In this document: piece after piece, positions 1 to 9,145 of the stretch | Layout: every line of letters starts with the position of its first letter | How positions within the stretch are numbered: the first letter of the stretch is position 1 | Assembly (NCBI RefSeq): GCF_014841125.1 | Contig: NZ_JACYTQ010000002.1 | Location: 620,001 to 684,000, forward strand | Source of the DNA: Echinicola arenosa | GTDB lineage: Bacteria; Bacteroidota; Bacteroidia; Cytophagales; Cyclobacteriaceae | Length of the DNA stretch: 64,000 bases | Direction of reading: 5' to 3' | Notes under the pieces: generated by a model | Told to the model about the DNA's origin: nothing | Database searches by the model: none | The model's input: the letters and a program-made list of their open reading frames with translations, nothing else | Position numbers and translations under genes: made by a program

Positions 1-990
1 AAAAATGCCCATATTTTTATTGACCAGAATCTTCAGATTGTCATTAGTGACCTGGATAGAAAGGAACTGATTGAGATCATTCCTTTACAAAGAGGTGATG
101 GCCCCAGAATGCTCCATTCTCATCCTAATAAGGCCATTCCACTTCAAAAAAAACATTTTCTTATTACCACTTTATCCTTTTTCTACATTGTTGACAAAGA
201 AGGAGATGTTATCAAAAAAATTAATCTTGAAAAAATAGTTGAAGATCAGTTTTTTAGAAATCAAGAAGATCATTTCTTTATAACAGCAAGATCTTCCTAC
301 TGTAAGATTAAGGAGAATGAGTTAATATTTAGTTTATCAAGAAACTTACCTATGAGCGGCCCCGTGCCCGCCAAGGCTTATCCCAATTTCCCTCTCTTTA
401 TACAATTAAAAATAAATCCTGATAATTGGCAAATAGAGTGGAAATTATTGGACGTTTCCTTTCCTGAGGAATTTGTAAAATCCACTTCGCTTTCTTATTG
501 GCATGATGAAAGCCCTCAATACTTAATTGAGGGAAAACGTCTTATTTATTTCTTCCGCTTCTCCTCAAAACTCTTCTTTCACGACTTAGAGACGGGGAAG
601 AAGAGTTCTTTGGAATTAAACATTGAAGATGCCCCTTACACCTCCTCTCCCGCATCCAGCCCAGAAGAAGGCAATAAAATTTTAAAATACGCTTTTCTCG
701 ACACCTATATAGATACAATTAACAAAGTAATATATCGAATTCATCAAAACCGAAATTTCCAAGACCCTATGTGTAGTGAGCGAATCCTAAATTCCTATAG
801 TTTAGAAGGAAAACCACTTGTTTCTCATTCATTAGGGACAATCAAAGAGCATCTGTATTCAGGAATGTTTGGCTACAAAGACCAATACTACCTCACACCT
901 TTCGAGCCAAGTACTTCAGAAGAACATTTGGAGTTCTTCCAGTTCAAACAGGTAGAGAAAAACCAGCATTTATCTTTTGAGACAAATTAA
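1..990 (+). CDS. DUF4221-like protein, 5'-truncated by window edge
   Basis: The reading frame is open from the first base of the window (K-N-A-H-I-F-I-D...) to the TAA ending at 990, so the true start lies outside; the internal ATG at 109 is not the start. The visible 329 residues are rich in beta-strand-like segments (for example DLETGKKSSLELNIEDAP) and alternate blade-like repeats, in the style of Bacteroidota DUF4221 / six-bladed propeller lipoproteins of unknown role. The family name is from memory of similar proteins and is only moderately secure. It is the only plus-strand gene. It converges on the GH78 gene with 7 bp between the two stop codons and no visible bidirectional hairpin, so it marks the left boundary of the polysaccharide locus and is probably unrelated to it. 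Confidence 0.6.
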   Translation, partial: KNAHIFIDQNLQIVISDLDRKELIEIIPLQRGDGPRMLHSHPNKAIPLQKKHFLITTLSFFYIVDKEGDVIKKINLEKIVEDQFFRNQEDHFFITARSSYCKIKENELIFSLSRNLPMSGPVPAKAYPNFPLFIQLKINPDNWQIEWKLLDVSFPEEFVKSTSLSYWHDESPQYLIEGKRLIYFFRFSSKLFFHDLETGKKSSLELNIEDAPYTSSPASSPEEGNKILKYAFLDTYIDTINKVIYRIHQNRNFQDPMCSERILNSYSLEGKPLVSHSLGTIKEHLYSGMFGYKDQYYLTPFEPSTSEEHLEFFQFKQVEKNQHLSFETN

Positions 991-997
991 TTCCAAA

Positions 998-3736
998 CTA
1001 AAAAACAAACTCATACTCGCCTGAACCCAAGCTCACTTCCTTTTGACCTTCTGGTAGGATCTTCCCATCCAAACTAACTTTAGTGACAATGTCTTGGGGC
1101 AAAACTACTTTGGCCGTAGTATTTACCGGTACTTTTACTTTCCATATAATCCTCTTGCCTTTGCGTTCCCAATGGCTTCCAATTTCTCCATAGGAGGAAT
1201 CAAAGGAAGCCCTGACATAGTCCAACCCTTCCACAAATGTCGGCTGCAAGCTGATGGCCTTAAAACCTGGGCTTTCATCACCAGGCCTGATTCCGGCCAA
1301 GTATTCATAATACCACACCATCAGATCCCCTAACAACATGGTGTGGTTTTGTGAATTCATACTTGCTTTGGCCACATTCCCGTGCCAAAGCTCCCAAATG
1401 GTAGTCGCTCCATTTTCAATCATATATCCCCAACTTGGATACGTACGATTGGTAGCCAACTTCAAAGCCAAGTCAGCTCTGCCATAATCACTTAATGTCC
1501 TCATCAGCCATTGGGTACCGATCAACCCAGTACTCAAGTGCCCCTTATTTTTCACCTCAATTGTCTCTACAAGGTGGTCAAATACTTTTTGCTCATTGGA
1601 CTCACTCACCATACCGAAAGCCAAGGGAAGCAAATTATCGGTCATCTTGTTATCTCCATAATAACCTTCCTCCTGATAGAACTCCTGTTGAAATGCCTTT
1701 CCTACCTTATCCTTCAAAACTTGGTAGGCCTCTATATCCTCTCTAATTCCTGTTAACCTGGCAAACTTGCTCATCATCTCCATAAAATAATAATAGTAGG
1801 CAGTAGAGATCAATGCACTTGGCCGCTTTACATCTGCATTTTGTCCAGTTCCGGCCGCTATTGTGGGAGGAGGAACTACCCAATCCCCGTAACTGTCTTT
1901 CGTAACGATATAGTCTTCATTCATATATCGAGTAGCCATATAGTCCAGCCATTTTTTCATGGCCGGATAATGATGAACCAGCACACTCGTATCTCCTGTA
2001 TGATCAAAAAGCATGTTGGCAATCATCAAATAGGTGCCTGGCCAAGTCATATTATCGCTGTAATAGCGCCAATAGGCCGGAGCTACATCTGGAATACTTC
2101 CATCTTCCTTTTGAGAAAGCCGAATGTCTTCCAGCCATTTTTTGTATAGCCTGACATTGTCAAACATATAGTTTTCACCATGAGCCCCAACCGCCCGATC
2201 ACCCAACCACGGTTGCCGCTCATTTCTTTGCGGACAATCCACAGGCATCCCTTTGTAGTTGCCTGCTATTCCCCACCAAGCGTTTTGATAAATCTGGTTA
2301 AGCGTTTCATCAGAGGTTTCAAAATGGCCGACTGTTGCAATATCATCATAGACCATCTTCCCCACAAAATCACTTAATTGAGGTATTCCCGGGTAGTTAC
2401 TGACCTCCACAAACCGAAATCCATGATAGGTAAAGTTGGGTTCCCAAACCTCTTCTTCAGCGCCTTTGAGGACATAAGTGTCGGTTACCTTTGCATCACG
2501 AAGATTGGTCACAAACAATTCTCCATTATCCTCCAAGGATTCTGCAAATCTCAGCTTGACAGTATCTCCTTGTTCACCCCGCACTTTCAGCTGCAACCAG
2601 CCCACCATATTTTGTCCCATATCCAATATATAGCGATTCTGATCCAATGGAGTAATGGAAACAGGCATCACTTCTTGCATCACTTTCATGTTTTCATTCA
2701 ATTGCGCCTCAAAATCCCCTCTTGGCTCTTGGACATACTCGGCTTGCAACCAGCTTGAGTCATCAAAACCTACCTGATCCCATCCGTCAAATTCCTTGTT
2801 GGCATCATAGTATTCTCCATCATATTCATTATTGTTCCGAATAGGGCCATCCGCAGTACCTTTCCATTGGTCATTGGAAGAAATAACTTCTCGGCTTCCA
2901 TCTTTATACCGGATTACCAATTGAAACAGTAATTTGGGAAAACCAAAATTTTTAATTTTATAAGGCTTATAATTTTGGCGCATGGTGAAATAGCGACCAT
3001 TTCCCAGTACCACGCCAATGGCATTATCAGAATTGGATTGAACGAGCTGGGTAATATCATAAGTATTGTACTTGACGTTCTGCGTATAATCGGTTGGTGT
3101 CGGGGCAAGCACAGCATCCCCCACCTTGTGCCCATTGATATTCAACTCATACAAGCCCAATCCAATAATATATGCAGTGGCTTCCTCAACCTGTTTGTCC
3201 GCCTTAAACTCCTTTCTAAAATAACGAGCACCCAAAGTTGGGAAAGTAGATATCTTCTCCCAGGGAAAAGCGCGGTCAAAGCCTATCCATCTTCCTTTCC
3301 AATCCTTATAATACAATAACCCCACACGCCAATATGCCTCTTCACTCCAAACACTCTCACCATGATTGGTCCAAACCCTAACTTTCCAATAGCATTTAGT
3401 ATCACTCGCCAAATCTTTTCCGGCATATTTCACCATAACACTTTCATCGGAATCTACCCTGCCAGAATTCCACAAGTCAGCCTTCTCAGGACTTAGTAAA
3501 TCAGGTGATGAGGCCACCAAAATCTGATAGGCTGTTTGATAGGTATTGCTTATAGAGGTATTAATTTTCCAACTCAATCGAGGCTGCTTTACATCAATGC
3601 CTTCCGGGTTTTGCAGCGTTTCAGTTCGCAAGGAATTTATGCTCAAATCAACTGAACCTACATTTTCCCCAATAGCCAATGACACATACATGCCAATGCT
3701 AAAAAACAAGGTCAAAATTGCTTTGGTATAAATCAT
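998..3736 (-). CDS. GH78 alpha-L-rhamnosidase
   Basis: Predicted secreted or periplasmic exo-enzyme that removes terminal alpha-L-rhamnose from pectic side chains or rhamnogalacturonan oligosaccharides. The longer reading frame begins with TTG at 3757; I prefer the ATG at 3736, which places a hydrophobic signal segment (TKAILTLFFSIGMYVSLAIG) directly at the N-terminus, giving 912 residues. Order: N-terminal beta-sandwich (SLRTE...QPRLSWKI near 35-60), rhamnosidase N domain with the WIGFD and LNINGHKVGD segments, (alpha/alpha)6 barrel, C-terminal beta domain. The VDCPQRNERQPW signature (about 500-511) contains the conserved acidic residues expected for the general acid, and ATTIWELWHG supplies the catalytic-base Glu near 781. 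A weak hairpin lies between it and the preceding MGH1-like gene, so it may be partly uncoupled from that transcript. Confidence 0.93.
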   Translation of the reverse strand: MIYTKAILTLFFSIGMYVSLAIGENVGSVDLSINSLRTETLQNPEGIDVKQPRLSWKINTSISNTYQTAYQILVASSPDLLSPEKADLWNSGRVDSDESVMVKYAGKDLASDTKCYWKVRVWTNHGESVWSEEAYWRVGLLYYKDWKGRWIGFDRAFPWEKISTFPTLGARYFRKEFKADKQVEEATAYIIGLGLYELNINGHKVGDAVLAPTPTDYTQNVKYNTYDITQLVQSNSDNAIGVVLGNGRYFTMRQNYKPYKIKNFGFPKLLFQLVIRYKDGSREVISSNDQWKGTADGPIRNNNEYDGEYYDANKEFDGWDQVGFDDSSWLQAEYVQEPRGDFEAQLNENMKVMQEVMPVSITPLDQNRYILDMGQNMVGWLQLKVRGEQGDTVKLRFAESLEDNGELFVTNLRDAKVTDTYVLKGAEEEVWEPNFTYHGFRFVEVSNYPGIPQLSDFVGKMVYDDIATVGHFETSDETLNQIYQNAWWGIAGNYKGMPVDCPQRNERQPWLGDRAVGAHGENYMFDNVRLYKKWLEDIRLSQKEDGSIPDVAPAYWRYYSDNMTWPGTYLMIANMLFDHTGDTSVLVHHYPAMKKWLDYMATRYMNEDYIVTKDSYGDWVVPPPTIAAGTGQNADVKRPSALISTAYYYYFMEMMSKFARLTGIREDIEAYQVLKDKVGKAFQQEFYQEEGYYGDNKMTDNLLPLAFGMVSESNEQKVFDHLVETIEVKNKGHLSTGLIGTQWLMRTLSDYGRADLALKLATNRTYPSWGYMIENGATTIWELWHGNVAKASMNSQNHTMLLGDLMVWYYEYLAGIRPGDESPGFKAISLQPTFVEGLDYVRASFDSSYGEIGSHWERKGKRIIWKVKVPVNTTAKVVLPQDIVTKVSLDGKILPEGQKEVSLGSGEYEFVF

Positions 3737-3771
3737 AACAGCATTGCTTTTATTCAAGGCTCCGATAAATT

Positions 3772-3801
3772 AAAAAAGAGGCTCCATCAATGCAAAGCCC
3801 C
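3772..3801 (-). terminator. Possible intrinsic terminator after the MGH1-like gene
   Basis: On the minus strand a 6-bp stem GGGGCT/AGCCTC (3796-3801 with 3778-3783, one G-U pair) encloses a 12-nt loop and is followed by six T. It sits 30 nt past the stop codon of the gene ending at 3832. The short stem makes termination uncertain. Confidence 0.45.
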
Positions 3802-3831
3802 ATTTTTAAACTATCAACCTATATTAAATCT

Positions 3832-5400
3832 CTATCTTTTCACTTCTAAACGTGTCAAATTATCCGAAGAGGCTACTTCCTTTCCATTGATCAGCACATG
3901 GAGCCCCTTTCCTTTTCCATACTTCTTCCCAGAAGCATCCCAAAATATGGTGAGAATATCTCCGCGATAAACCACATTATCCAAGCAAAACCAATCCCAT
4001 TGATCTTCTGGAATCAAGGGGTCTACCACAACACTTCCATCATCTTGAGGCCTAAAACCCACCAAGCCTGTAATGATCAAATCATTGAAGGTCGAATGGT
4101 TATAGTACCTGCTTCGCTCCTGATCACCTTTCAACCAATAGCCTGTTTTTTCGTCCAGATATTCCCCAATATATGGCCTCCCTCGATAGTATTGAGACTC
4201 GACATATTTGTTCATTTGCCGAAAATAATCTGATTTACCAACCATCTCCTGATCATAGTTGATCAATAAATTGGCCATAGCTGTCATGGTTTGGGAAGTT
4301 GCAAAAGGCCAAACAGCACCATCCCATTCGCAATTACAGCAACCATGTGTCCTAAACTCAGGATGCCTACACTCTGCAGTGGTCAACCCAAAAGGAGCTA
4401 AAAAGCCGCCTTCATCTGTCACCTGATCCCAAGCTGCTGGGTAAGGTTTTTTATCATCGGGTAGATTAAAATACCACGGAATAAAGCCTATGGCTTCCCT
4501 AACTTCGGCAAAACCTCCTTTTTCTTTCACAGTTTCGAAAAACAAACTTTCTTGGTTCCAAAGTTGATCCTGTACTAATGATTTTATCTCATGTGCCTTT
4601 TTTTTGTAGGTGTCAGCTAGTTTACCATCGCCACTTACCTCAGCAATCCTTGCAATGGCCATTGCATTTCCATACATATAACTATTGATCGTAGGACGTA
4701 CATTTTTCACATGCCTTCCCCCGCTCAAGGATTCTTCCATGCCATCTTTTACATCTATCTGCCAGAATAGTCCATCTTCTCTTTGTCTGTTATCTTCCCA
4801 CCATTGGTATTCCTCCAGTAAGTCGGGAAGCATATCGATCAAATAGCTTTTATCTCCGCTTAGTTTATATCGGTTATATAAGGCATCTGCTGTCCAACTG
4901 CTGAAATTATGCAACTTAGCCATCGGCTTCCCTTCATTGCCCCTGTACCAGGTATGGACAATTTGATCCAAATATTTCGGATCATGAAGCCAACGGGACT
5001 CATAAATATGATGCCCTAATGCGCAACTGATCAAATTATACTTATCCGAATAAGACCGCTCGACCAAAAACTCGGTCATGGCATAACCCACTGGAGTTTC
5101 TTTTATATGCTTCCTAAGTGTCCACCACCTGTAATAAAAGATCTCCTCAAAATTTTGCTGAGGAGCTTCAAATAGTGGAATATTATCTTTCATCCAATCC
5201 CAAGACGCATTATCGGGAATGGCTTGCTGGATGTTTTCATCCTCCATCTGGTTGAAGTAATCCACATAATGCTTAAAATCTTCTTTTTGGAGAATGGCAG
5301 GTCCTTGTGCTAAGGCAGCATTCTTGCAAGCACCCAGACAGGATAAAATAATGGCAAAAAGAAAGGTTATTTTGGTATCAGACATTCCCAATATTATCAT
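3832..5400 (-). CDS. MGH1-like (GH63-related) (alpha/alpha)6 glycosidase
   Basis: 522-residue predicted lipoprotein: the segment FLFAIILSCLGAC fits a signal peptide with an LGAC lipobox. The body looks like an (alpha/alpha)6 barrel of the MGH1-like/GH63-related type, with motifs such as FYYRWWTLRKHI, HNFSSWTADALYNRY, SYMYGNAMAIARIA, CCNCEWDGAVWPFAT and YYNHSTFNDLIITGLVGFRP, and a small C-terminal beta domain. Related proteins are frequent in pectin loci, but I cannot name the substrate; an unsaturated or alpha-linked oligosaccharide of RG-I or RG-II is a reasonable guess. The start codon overlaps the stop of the upstream GH105 gene as ATGA, so translation is probably coupled. Alternative start: the Met at residue 6, which would put the charged SDTK residues directly before the signal. 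Confidence 0.7.
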   Translation of the reverse strand: MIILGMSDTKITFLFAIILSCLGACKNAALAQGPAILQKEDFKHYVDYFNQMEDENIQQAIPDNASWDWMKDNIPLFEAPQQNFEEIFYYRWWTLRKHIKETPVGYAMTEFLVERSYSDKYNLISCALGHHIYESRWLHDPKYLDQIVHTWYRGNEGKPMAKLHNFSSWTADALYNRYKLSGDKSYLIDMLPDLLEEYQWWEDNRQREDGLFWQIDVKDGMEESLSGGRHVKNVRPTINSYMYGNAMAIARIAEVSGDGKLADTYKKKAHEIKSLVQDQLWNQESLFFETVKEKGGFAEVREAIGFIPWYFNLPDDKKPYPAAWDQVTDEGGFLAPFGLTTAECRHPEFRTHGCCNCEWDGAVWPFATSQTMTAMANLLINYDQEMVGKSDYFRQMNKYVESQYYRGRPYIGEYLDEKTGYWLKGDQERSRYYNHSTFNDLIITGLVGFRPQDDGSVVVDPLIPEDQWDWFCLDNVVYRGDILTIFWDASGKKYGKGKGLHVLINGKEVASSDNLTRLEVKR

Positions 5401-6602
5401 TTTTTATTCATGAATCTTTCATGCTCTATGCTGGCCATAATGGCCGGAGCTGTAGCTTTTGGGTCATTGTCTTTGATGGGTTCGGAAATATAATATTCGA
5501 AACTACCGTCACGGTTTCCATCTCCTCCCAATCCTGCCACGGCACAACCATCGGTGACAGATACCGTTCCATCTTCCTCCTCTCGGAAAAACTCATTGAC
5601 AAGTCCTTCATAACCCTTATGGGCTGTATTGAGAAATTCCTCTGGAAGGTAACCTTCTCGCACACCCTTGTACAAGAAATACACAAACATGCCCGTTCCT
5701 GATGATTCCAAATAATTTCCCTCGAGCTCACCTTGATCCGTTACCTGATACCAAGTTCCTGTTTCAGAATCCTGAAAATCTCTCACTCCTATAGCCACAT
5801 CATTGGCAATTTGAATCAATTGCTCTCTTTCAGGATGGTCAGCCGGTAAAAAATCCAAAACATCCATAACAGCCATCAAGTACCAACCAATACTTCTACT
5901 CCAAAAATTGGCAGATAGTCCAGTTTCCTTATCAGCCCATGCCTGTTCCCTACTCTCGTCCCAACCATGATACAATAAGTGTTTTTCAGGATCATAAAGT
6001 ACCCTATACGCCTCAATCAATTGATTAACCGCATCTTCTGTATAGCTGGACTCATCAAACGCTTTTCCATAAGCTGCCAAAAATGGCCCAGCCATATAAA
6101 GCCCATCCAACCAAACCTGATGGGGATACTTCAACTTGTGCCAAAAGCCTCCATCAGAAACACGCGGATGATTTTCCAATTGCTTCACCAATGTATCCAA
6201 GGCTACTCGAAACTTCTTCTCTCCGGTTTCTTCATATAAAGGAATCAGTACTTTTCCCGAGTTGATATTATCGATGTTAAAGCTTTCCAAGTTGTACGTT
6301 TTGATGGATCCATTCTCCTCAATGATATTATCCCCAAAACCTTTTACAAAATCAAAATACTTATCATCTCCCGTATATTTCCACATGTCCAGCATGGCCT
6401 TGCAGACCAGCCCCTCATGATAACCCCAGTAAGGGTCTTCTACGATCCAATCTTTGAAGCGGACAATGTCAGAATCAGCCAAGCGCACAGACCATCTCTC
6501 TAGATTAGGCACGGTGCTTACTTGCTTTTCCGAATTGGCCTTTTGCCTTCCACAAGAAAACAAAACCAACACTGCACCAGCAATTATTTTATAATTTATC
6601 AT
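5397..6602 (-). CDS. GH105 unsaturated rhamnogalacturonyl/glucuronyl hydrolase
   Basis: Hydrolyses the 4,5-unsaturated uronic acid that polysaccharide lyases leave at the non-reducing end of pectic oligosaccharides, releasing a product that isomerises to 5-keto-4-deoxyuronate. 401 residues, the usual size, with a short lipoprotein signal (VLVLFSC, Cys17). Family signatures: HQVWLDGLYMAGPFLAAYG with the expected catalytic Asp near residue 166, and NFWSRSIGWYLMAVMDVLDFLP, the GRAIGW-type helix of YteR/YesR relatives. It works naturally with the PL1 and PL10 lyases of this window. It is 16 bp downstream of the GH95 gene and overlaps the next gene by 4 bp, so it is within one transcription unit. 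Confidence 0.9.
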   Translation of the reverse strand: MINYKIIAGAVLVLFSCGRQKANSEKQVSTVPNLERWSVRLADSDIVRFKDWIVEDPYWGYHEGLVCKAMLDMWKYTGDDKYFDFVKGFGDNIIEENGSIKTYNLESFNIDNINSGKVLIPLYEETGEKKFRVALDTLVKQLENHPRVSDGGFWHKLKYPHQVWLDGLYMAGPFLAAYGKAFDESSYTEDAVNQLIEAYRVLYDPEKHLLYHGWDESREQAWADKETGLSANFWSRSIGWYLMAVMDVLDFLPADHPEREQLIQIANDVAIGVRDFQDSETGTWYQVTDQGELEGNYLESSGTGMFVYFLYKGVREGYLPEEFLNTAHKGYEGLVNEFFREEEDGTVSVTDGCAVAGLGGDGNRDGSFEYYISEPIKDNDPKATAPAIMASIEHERFMNKK

Positions 6603-6618
6603 TTACTTCCTCATAGAT

Positions 6619-9060
6619 TTATTTTCCAATAACCGTATATGTTTCTCCAGCTTGGGTGGACAAGTCATATTCGTGGTAGTTCGCTAAATCCACCGCATTA
6701 AGCTTTGCTTTCTCCGAAGTCAAAGGGGCTTTCACCTCTGGCAATTCAAAGAAGTGGTTAGGGTTTTCCCCTTCAGCTATGCTCAGCCCTTTTGCTTTGA
6801 GCTTATTTTCGGAACGTAGCCTTAGATTACCACCCCGGGTAGACCTAATGACCAATTTATCCACTTTATGATCTTTCCAACTTAGCTCCACTATTTCAAA
6901 TCCACCCCTGGCACGCAGGCCTTTAATGCTTCCTTTATCCCAAACTGAAGGCAAGGCAGGCAACAAATGGATCGCCCCTTCTTGACTTTGCATCAACATC
7001 TCGGCAATGCCAGCAGCACAGCCGAAGTTACCGTCAATCTGGAATGGCGGATGCGCATCGAACATATTGGCATAGGTGCCACCACCCCGAGTACTTGGGG
7101 TAACCAAACTCAATTGGTTTTGCAACAACTTATAGGCATGGTCTCCATCCAGAAACCTAGCCCAAAGATTGACCTTCCATCCCATAGACCAGCCCGTGGA
7201 TGGATCACCCCTATACATTAAAGAAGTCTTTGCTGCATCAAACAACTTCGGGGTCCTAAAAGCTGAAATTTGGTTACTGGGAAACACTCCATATAAGTGT
7301 GATATATGTCTGTGCTTATCTTCGGGATCATCCCAGTCATGCATCCATTCCTGTAATTGTCCATACTGGCCAATCTGCATGGGTGCCAATCGAGATCTGG
7401 TAACGCTTAAAGTATCTGCAAAATCCTGATCCTCATCTAGTATTTTTGAGGCACGGATTACATTGGAAAAAAGGTCAAACAGCAATTGGTTGTCCATAGT
7501 CACTCCAGCGGCTATGGTAGCGCCATGAATGTGGCTGTTTTCAGGCGAACTAGAGGGAGAAACAACCAACCATTGGTGGGAGGGTTCTTCAATCAGCACA
7601 TCTAAGAAAAACTGTGCAGCACCTTTCATGATTGGATAAGCTTCTTGCAGAAAATCCTTATCTCCGCTATAAAGGTACCTTTCCCAAAGATGCTGGCTGA
7701 GCCATGCTCCTCCACTGGGCCACATACCGGAAGCGGCATAATCGATCGGCCCGGTAATTCTCCAAATGTCCGTATTATGATGCAGCACCCAACCTCTGGC
7801 ACCATACATCTTTTTCGCCGTTTCAGCACCTGTCTCACTTACGTCCCTTACCATTTGTAAGAAAGGTTCATGCATCTCACTCAGGTTAGTAAGTTCTGCT
7901 GGCCAATAATTCATTTCCGCATTGATGTTGACCGTATATTTGCTTTCCCATGGAGGGAACAACATATCGTTCCAGATTCCCTGAAGGTTCGCGGGCTGTC
8001 CTCCCGGCTGAGAGCAGGAAATCAACAAGTACCGCGCAAACTGAAAATACAAGGCTACCAACTGCGGGTCATTGACTTCTGCAAAATTCTCAATTCGTTG
8101 GTCAGTAGGCTTCGCAGCTTCACTCGTTATACCCAAATCTAGAGAAACTCTATTGTAAAATTGCTGATAAAACTGGACATGGTTTTTTTTGATGGCATCA
8201 TAGTCCTTGGTCAAAGCAGCATTCAATATATTAGCTGCTTTCTGTTCATATTCTTCAGAAAGGTCTTTGTAGTTTTTAAAGTTGGTGGCAATGCTGATGT
8301 AAAGGGTTAACTCATCTGCTTCTTTGACACTGATCAAGCCATCCTTTACCACAAGTTCTCCCCCCTTATTACTTGCTTTAATCCTGCCTTGAAATTTCAC
8401 ACCTCCTCTTTGGTGGTCATGGGTTTGTGACTGTCCAGAAAGTGTCAATTGATTTTCTCTCACCCTAGCAACTGCATTATCATGGGGGCTGGTCATCTGG
8501 ACATTGCAAGTGATGCTGGCAGCCCGATCTGCTGTAAGCCTTACCATAATGACATCATCTTCAAATGCACTGAATACTTCTCTTTGATATTTCACCCCAT
8601 CCACGGTATATGAAACGGTGGAGGTGGCCATTTCCAAATCCAGATCACGGTAATAATCTTGGTAATCTTGATGCCCGGGAAATGATATATATACATTCCC
8701 AAACGTTTCATAAGGCATGCCATCATTGGTTTGGGACATGACCTTTTCATTGGCCAATTCCTGCGCTGCCTGATAATTTCCTTCAAAGATGAGCTTTTGA
8801 ATATAAGGGATGGCTGCTTTGGACTTGCTATGCGCATTGCTATTAGGTGAACCTCCCCAAATGGTTTCCTCGTTGAGCTGTAGTCTTTCTACTGCAGGCA
8901 CTCCAAATACCATGGCTCCAAGTCTTCCGTTACCAAGCGGTAATGCCTCATTCCAATTTGATGCAGGCTTATCGTACCAAAGCTTCCATTTCGTCTCCTG
9001 GGCTTGAAGGCTACTAATGGTGAGGAATAAAAACAGCAGTTTTGTCCAAAACTTATTCAT
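6619..9060 (-). CDS. GH95 alpha-L-fucosidase or alpha-L-galactosidase
   Basis: 813 residues with an N-terminal signal ending around SLQAQ. The N-terminal beta domain carries the family hallmark WNEALPLGNGRLGAMVFG and LNEETIWGGSP. Catalytic features of GH95 are present: VNINAEMNYWPAE (Asn378 and Asn380, equivalent to the paired Asn that activate water), SPSSSPEN (Glu507, general acid) and FQIDGNFG (Asp676). The barrel and C-terminal domain are complete. GH95 members remove alpha-1,2-L-fucose from xyloglucan or pectin; some instead remove L-galactose, including from RG-II. The sequence alone does not let me choose between the two. Its pectin neighbours make an RG-II or RG-I side-chain role more likely than a host-glycan one. 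Confidence 0.92.
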   Translation of the reverse strand: MNKFWTKLLFLFLTISSLQAQETKWKLWYDKPASNWNEALPLGNGRLGAMVFGVPAVERLQLNEETIWGGSPNSNAHSKSKAAIPYIQKLIFEGNYQAAQELANEKVMSQTNDGMPYETFGNVYISFPGHQDYQDYYRDLDLEMATSTVSYTVDGVKYQREVFSAFEDDVIMVRLTADRAASITCNVQMTSPHDNAVARVRENQLTLSGQSQTHDHQRGGVKFQGRIKASNKGGELVVKDGLISVKEADELTLYISIATNFKNYKDLSEEYEQKAANILNAALTKDYDAIKKNHVQFYQQFYNRVSLDLGITSEAAKPTDQRIENFAEVNDPQLVALYFQFARYLLISCSQPGGQPANLQGIWNDMLFPPWESKYTVNINAEMNYWPAELTNLSEMHEPFLQMVRDVSETGAETAKKMYGARGWVLHHNTDIWRITGPIDYAASGMWPSGGAWLSQHLWERYLYSGDKDFLQEAYPIMKGAAQFFLDVLIEEPSHQWLVVSPSSSPENSHIHGATIAAGVTMDNQLLFDLFSNVIRASKILDEDQDFADTLSVTRSRLAPMQIGQYGQLQEWMHDWDDPEDKHRHISHLYGVFPSNQISAFRTPKLFDAAKTSLMYRGDPSTGWSMGWKVNLWARFLDGDHAYKLLQNQLSLVTPSTRGGGTYANMFDAHPPFQIDGNFGCAAGIAEMLMQSQEGAIHLLPALPSVWDKGSIKGLRARGGFEIVELSWKDHKVDKLVIRSTRGGNLRLRSENKLKAKGLSIAEGENPNHFFELPEVKAPLTSEKAKLNAVDLANYHEYDLSTQAGETYTVIGK

Positions 9061-9145
9061 TTGGTTTTCAGGTTATTGGTTATGCTAAAATCAAGAGCAA
9101 AATTAACTTTTTGCCTTAGGCCAATTTAATAGAAAGTCCTTTAGG

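Noticed and set aside
6619-9060. Firm call of alpha-L-fucosidase for the GH95 protein
   Set aside because: GH95 includes alpha-L-galactosidases, and I could not settle specificity from the residues visible.
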